Positions 60,231 through 64,000 of a DNA stretch of 64,000 bases are shown here, piece by piece (within the stretch, counting starts at the first letter, position 1; each line of letters opens with the position of its first letter). A model generated the notes under the pieces. It saw only the letters and a list, made by a program, of their open reading frames with translations, ran no database searches and was not told the DNA's origin. Origin of the DNA: Pedomonas mirosovicensis. GTDB lineage: Bacteria; Pseudomonadota; Alphaproteobacteria; Sphingomonadales; Sphingomonadaceae. The stretch covers positions 325,001 through 389,000 of the forward strand of contig NZ_JAKFIA010000001.1 in NCBI RefSeq assembly GCF_022569295.1, in the 5' to 3' direction. The translations under genes and the position numbers were made by a program.

Positions 60231-62231
60231 TCACTCCGCCTTGAAGTGCAGCACGCCGCCGCCGCTGGGAGCGAGCTTGAGCGTGAGCGGCGACCGGTCG
60301 CCCCCGCCCAGCTTGCGCCGGTCGATCTTCAGCGCGGTGGGCTTGTCGCCGTCCGTCCAGCTGGTGAGTGCGTAGCCGCCCTTGCCGAGGAAGGTCAGCG
60401 GCACCTCGACGGCGCGGCCCTCTTCGTTAGTCATCGCGCCGACGAACCAGTCCTTCCCCTTGCGGCGGGCGACGACGATGTACTGGCCGATCTCGCCGCC
60501 CAGCACGCGGATCTCATCCCAGGTGGTCGGCACAAGGGAGATGAAGTCCAGCCCCGGCTGGCCGCGCAGGTTGTCCGGGCTGTCGGCAACGATACCCATG
60601 GGGCTGTCGTAGACCACATACATGGCCAGCCCCTGCCCGCGCGTCGTCTGCACCATGGGCGGCGCGTTGCGGATGGTGAAGTCTTCGGGGCGCACGTTGA
60701 GGAAACCGCCCGGCGTATAGTCCATCGGCCCCAGCAGCATGCGGGTGTAGGCCAGCATCACGTTGTGGCCGGCGGTGATGCGGCGGGTCCACTTGTTGTA
60801 TTCCGCGCCCAGCACGCCTTCCTGCGTCAGGTAGTGCGGGTAGGTGCGGATGAGCCCCGTCGGCTTGTAGGCGCCGTGCAGGTTCACCATCAGCTTATGC
60901 TTGGCCGTCTGGGTGAGCACCTTGTGATACCAGTCGACGATCTCCTGGTCCGAGCGGTCCATGAAGTCGACCTTGATGCCCTTGATGCCCAGTTTCTCGT
61001 AGAGCGTCAGCGCCTCTTCCATCTGGGCGTCGAGCGCCTGCCAGTTGAGCCACAGCCACAGGCCGACGCCCTTCTTACGGCCGTATTCCACCAGCATCGG
61101 CAGGTTGATCTCAGGGATGGTGCGGGTCACGTCCACGCCCGGCCGCACCGTGCCGCCGCCGCCCGCGCCGGCGTACCAGCCCTCGTCGATGAGCATGTAT
61201 TCAAGGCCCGCCTCGGCGGCGAAATCGATGTAGGCCTTGATGGTCGCGTTGTTCATGCCGGCCTTGGGCACGCTGGCCAGCGTCGGGCCGTTCCACCAGT
61301 CCCACGCCGCCTTGCCCGGCTTCACCCAGGAGAAGTCGAGCGCCGGGTCGGGATCGGGGTTGAGGTTGGTGATGAGGGTCGATTCGATCAGCTTGCCTGG
61401 GGTGTCGCCCAGCATCACCACCCGCCACGGAGATTCGATATCGGAGCCGATGCGGGTGCGGACGGCCACCTTGCGGTCTTCCTGCCGGGGCGTTAGGCGC
61501 ACCTGCGCGCCGAGGCCGCCGTCATCCCGTCCTTGCAGATACATGCCCGAGTAATTCTTCAGGTCGGCCTCGGTGAGGGCGAAGGTGGTCTGGCCCTCCT
61601 TGGTGCGGCACACCAGCGGCGGTTCATAGAGGTTGTGCGGCCGCAGGTGCGATGCCTGAACGGGATCGTATTCGCCCTCGTGCGCCGTGTCGTAGCGGCC
61701 AAGGTTCAGGCCCCAGCAGGAATAGTCCTTCGGGAAGTCGAACTCGGTCACTTCGCTGCGGATGTTCACCGCCTCCAGGCCCGGCTGCACCGGCAGGCGG
61801 TAGCGGAAGGCCGCGCCGTCATCATAGGCGCGGAAGACCAGCTGCAGCGTGCGGCCTGCTTCGCCTGTTTCCTTCAGGTCGACCACCAGCTCGTTGTAGT
61901 GGTCCCGCGCGGTGCTCACCTTGCCCGCCACCAGCGTATAGGTCTTGTCGGCCGAACGCCGCTTGGAGCCCGTTACCGCAAGGCCGGTGGCAAGCCGCCC
62001 GCCCTTGTCGAGGTTCAGCCCCAGGGGCGAGGGGGCGATGATCGGATGGCCGTTGAACGATACGGCGTAGGTGGGCTGCTGCTCCGCGTTGGCATCCAGC
62101 ACAATTTCCACGCGACCGTCGGGCGAGGCGAGCTTCAGCGCCTCCGCTTGCGCCGCAAACGGCAGGCCAGCCGCCGCAAGAATAAGAAAAGCTCCAAGCT
62201 TCCGCTGTCCCAGCGCGGTTGCGACACGCAT
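60231..62231 (-). CDS. Glycoside hydrolase family 97 protein
   Basis: 666-aa secreted enzyme (signal AFLILAAAGLPFAAQA, cleaved near residue 29) of the GH97 family, which includes alpha-glucosidases (SusB) and alpha-galactosidases. Domain order: N-terminal beta-sandwich (to about 290), TIM barrel with EYMLIDEGWYAG, LWLNWQ and GIKGIKVDFMDRSDQE, and a C-terminal beta domain. The Asp-rich VDFMDRSDQE segment resembles the retaining (alpha-galactosidase-type) branch, in which an aspartate is the nucleophile; this is a judgement from memory. No TonB transporter or Sus partner is nearby. Confidence 0.88.
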   Translation of the reverse strand: MRVATALGQRKLGAFLILAAAGLPFAAQAEALKLASPDGRVEIVLDANAEQQPTYAVSFNGHPIIAPSPLGLNLDKGGRLATGLAVTGSKRRSADKTYTLVAGKVSTARDHYNELVVDLKETGEAGRTLQLVFRAYDDGAAFRYRLPVQPGLEAVNIRSEVTEFDFPKDYSCWGLNLGRYDTAHEGEYDPVQASHLRPHNLYEPPLVCRTKEGQTTFALTEADLKNYSGMYLQGRDDGGLGAQVRLTPRQEDRKVAVRTRIGSDIESPWRVVMLGDTPGKLIESTLITNLNPDPDPALDFSWVKPGKAAWDWWNGPTLASVPKAGMNNATIKAYIDFAAEAGLEYMLIDEGWYAGAGGGGTVRPGVDVTRTIPEINLPMLVEYGRKKGVGLWLWLNWQALDAQMEEALTLYEKLGIKGIKVDFMDRSDQEIVDWYHKVLTQTAKHKLMVNLHGAYKPTGLIRTYPHYLTQEGVLGAEYNKWTRRITAGHNVMLAYTRMLLGPMDYTPGGFLNVRPEDFTIRNAPPMVQTTRGQGLAMYVVYDSPMGIVADSPDNLRGQPGLDFISLVPTTWDEIRVLGGEIGQYIVVARRKGKDWFVGAMTNEEGRAVEVPLTFLGKGGYALTSWTDGDKPTALKIDRRKLGGGDRSPLTLKLAPSGGGVLHFKAE

Positions 62232-62333
62232 TCATCACTCCCCGACTTACAAATAAAATGTCACGTCGGGTGTAATGACTTTACCTTAAATTGCAAACCC
62301 TCCCTCGGGCAGGGCGTCAGAAGGGGCCTGCCT

Positions 62334-63227
62334 TCAGGACATGGGATTGGGCGGCGCGGCCGGTTCGCCCGGCAGGGGGATGAACTCCTGGTTGTCCAGG
62401 TCGGGCAGTTTCATGCGGCCCGCGCGCCAGTCAGCCTTGGCCTGCTCGATGCGCTCCCTGGACGAGGAGACGAAATTCCACTCGATATAGCGCGGGCCGA
62501 TCGGCTCGCCCGCCAGCAGCATGATGATGGCCGGTTCCGCAGCCGCAAGCGTCACCGGCTGGCGCGGGGTGAACACCAGCATCTGGCCCGCGCCATAGCG
62601 GCGGCCATCCACCTCGACGCTGCCCGAGGCAATGTAGGCCGCCCGCTCGGCATAGTCGTCCGGCACGGCGGCGCGCGCGCCCGCGTCCATGACCAGATGC
62701 ACATAGGCCATGGGCGAGAAGGTGCTCACCCCCGCCTTAAGGCCAAAGGCCTCGCCCGCCACCACCCGGCCCCACACGCCGTCCTCCTGCCACACCGGCA
62801 GGTCCGCGCCGCCCACATGCTCGAAGCCGGGTTCGGTTTCTTCATGCGCTTCGGGCAGCGCCACCCAGGCCTGGATGCCATCCATGGGTCCGCCCTCGCG
62901 CCGGGCCCTCTCGAAGCGCTCGCTGTGGGTGATGCCGCGTCCGGCGGTCATCCAGTTCACCTCACCGGGGCGGATGGGCTGCTCCGTCCCCAGGCTGTCG
63001 CGGTGCATGATCTCGCCCTCGAACAGGTAGGTGATGGTGGACAGCCCGATGTGCGGGTGCGGCCGCACGTCGACGCTGCGGGGCAGCCCTGCCGGAAACT
63101 CCACCGGCCCCATGCGGTCGAAGAAGATGAACGGCCCCACCATGCGCCGCTTCGCATAGGGCAGCACCCGCCCTACCTCGAAGCCGCCCAGGTCCCGGCA
63201 CCGCTGTTCGATCGCCAGCTCGATCAT
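62334..63227 (-). CDS. Pirin family protein
   Basis: 297-aa bicupin. The N-terminal cupin has metal ligands in VRPHPHIGLSTITYLFEGEIMHRDSLG and the conserved TAGRGITHSER; C-terminal pirin domain follows (ARAAVPDDYAERAAYIASGSVEVDG, GEPIGPRYIEWNFVSSSRERI). Several pirins are quercetin 2,3-dioxygenases; substrate is not known here. ATG 63227 gives MIELAIEQRCRDLGGFEVGRV, the family start. It is divergent from the OsmC-type gene. Confidence 0.93.
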   Translation of the reverse strand: MIELAIEQRCRDLGGFEVGRVLPYAKRRMVGPFIFFDRMGPVEFPAGLPRSVDVRPHPHIGLSTITYLFEGEIMHRDSLGTEQPIRPGEVNWMTAGRGITHSERFERARREGGPMDGIQAWVALPEAHEETEPGFEHVGGADLPVWQEDGVWGRVVAGEAFGLKAGVSTFSPMAYVHLVMDAGARAAVPDDYAERAAYIASGSVEVDGRRYGAGQMLVFTPRQPVTLAAAEPAIIMLLAGEPIGPRYIEWNFVSSSRERIEQAKADWRAGRMKLPDLDNQEFIPLPGEPAAPPNPMS

Positions 63228-63427
63228 ATGAGGTCTCCTCTCCTCGCCGCATGTGGCGACAACGCATTGCGCCGCGCCATGGTGGCCTGTCTCGCGCCGC
63301 GCGGCAATGCCGTGCTTGCCCCGGTCCGGGGAACCGGCGCGTCCGGCAATGCGCTTCCCTCCGCGGGCAGGCGGAACTACCTTCTCATCGGTTCCCAAAC
63401 GCAGCTTCGAACTTCAGGGAGGTCAGC

Positions 63428-63850
63428 ATGATCCGCAAGGCACGCGCCGTCTGGCGCGGTACGGGCAAGGAGGGCACCGGCGCGCTTACCACGGACTCAG
63501 GGGTCCTGAACGGCACCGCCTACTCCTTCCGCACCCGCTTTGAGAATGGCGAAGGCACCAACCCGGAGGAGCTGATCGCAGCTGCCCATGCCGGCTGCTT
63601 CACCATGGCCCTCGCCTTCCAGCTTCAGAACGCGGGCGTCACGCCCACTGAACTGACCACCGAAGCGGCGGTAACGCTGGAGAAGGAGGGAGAAGGCTTC
63701 AAGGTCAGCCGCTCGGCCCTCACGCTGACCGCCGACGTGCCGGGCATCGAGCGCGCACAGTTCGACGAGCTGGCGAACAAGGCCAAGGCGGGCTGCCCCA
63801 TCTCCAAGCTGCTGAACGCCGAGATCACGCTCGACGCCACGCTTAAGTAG
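63428..63850 (+). CDS. OsmC-type peroxiredoxin
   Basis: 140-aa OsmC/Ohr-family hydroperoxide reductase. The two catalytic cysteines are in [15 protein letters not shown] and [14 protein letters not shown], and [13 protein letters not shown] is the OsmC signature. [18 protein letters not shown] is the usual OsmC start. ATG 63428 is preferred over an upstream in-frame ATG. Its end overlaps by 8 bases the end of the convergent LysR gene. Confidence 0.93.
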   Translation: MIRKARAVWRGTGKEGTGALTTDSGVLNGTAYSFRTRFENGEGTNPEELIAAAHAGCFTMALAFQLQNAGVTPTELTTEAAVTLEKEGEGFKVSRSALTLTADVPGIERAQFDELANKAKAGCPISKLLNAEITLDATLK

Positions 63851-64000
63851 CCTGCGCCTCTTCCGGCCGTTCGGCCCAGGGAGCGGAGGCGAAGCGGCGG
63901 GCGAGGAAGTCGATGAGCACGGACACCCGGGCCGGGCGCAGCCCACCCGGGGGCGTGACGATGTAGAGGCTGATGGGCGGCAGCGACCAGTCGGGCAGCA
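63843..64000 (-). CDS. LysR-family regulator, C-terminal fragment
   Basis: The window ends inside this gene. The last 52 codons read [20 protein letters not shown] and [16 protein letters not shown], the typical end of a LysR effector-binding domain (an L-P-x-W start, then x-R-V-x-x-x-I/V-DFLxxRF). The DNA-binding part is outside. It is convergent with the osmC gene. Confidence 0.75.
   Translation of the reverse strand, partial: LPDWSLPPISLYIVTPPGGLRPARVSVLIDFLARRFASAPWAERPEEAQAT

Overview
The window is a GC-rich (roughly two thirds G+C) stretch of alphaproteobacterial chromosome. The gene order fur / plsC-like / miaB / phoH / ybeY / corC / lnt / XRE regulator / metK / trmB / rimP / nusA / ylxR / infB / rbfA / truB / rpsO / pnp is a conserved alphaproteobacterial core. 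So are secB - tim44 - mltA - smr, hslVU next to hisBHAFE, and the complex I NDUFA9-like gene / uppP / gltDB / GST-like / queG block. A periplasmic GH97 glycosidase and a CopAB copper module would suit a sphingomonad-like organism, but that is only inference from gene content.

Layout. 1-9.6 kb: the end of a Fur regulator, lipid acylation, tRNA and ribosome maturation, lipoprotein N-acylation, SAM synthesis and tRNA m7G46 methylation. 9.6-21.2 kb: the transcription/translation/RNA-decay cluster rimP to pnp, interrupted between rbfA and truB by an Abi-type HEPN protein. 21.5-29.4 kb: a nitronate-monooxygenase-like flavoprotein, an AT-rich orphan membrane protein, a stress protein, copper resistance copAB, a DUF2333 protein and a DUF4136 lipoprotein. 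29.9-38.7 kb: trpS, murJ, secB, tim44, mltA, smr, a diguanylate cyclase and an LprI-like protein. 38.8-46 kb: hslUV, histidine biosynthesis, a HIT protein and an amino-acid permease. 46-58.9 kb: a PfkB kinase, an EI24/CysZ-like membrane protein, a lipoprotein, queG, a GST-like FzlA candidate, glutamate synthase gltBD, uppP and an NDUFA9-like protein. 59-64 kb: tRNA-Leu(CAG), an intact IS5-type element, a GH97 glycosidase, a pirin, an OsmC-type peroxidase and the end of a LysR regulator.

Two things are not explained by ordinary genes. First, a family of intergenic palindromic repeats recurs at about eight sites between 15.7 and 60.2 kb. Full copies are about 165-170 bp: two outward-facing terminator hairpins bracket inverted copies of a CCCATTCGTTTT core, and hairpin stems change with compensation between copies. 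An IS5-type element has inserted into the hairpin loop of one copy, leaving a CA duplication that can be read against an intact copy. Second, four genes (phoH, corC, murJ and the DUF4136 lipoprotein) each read as carrying exactly one extra base, three of them in runs of 6-7 C/G. Because murJ is normally essential, sequencing or consensus error is the leading explanation; slippage at G/C runs is the alternative.

Genes act in recognisable groups: ribosome and tRNA maturation (ybeY, rimP, rbfA, truB, trmB, miaB, queG), envelope building (lnt, murJ, mltA, uppP, secB), nitrogen and amino-acid metabolism (gltBD, his, metK, permease) and stress handling (copAB, usp, hslUV, osmC).
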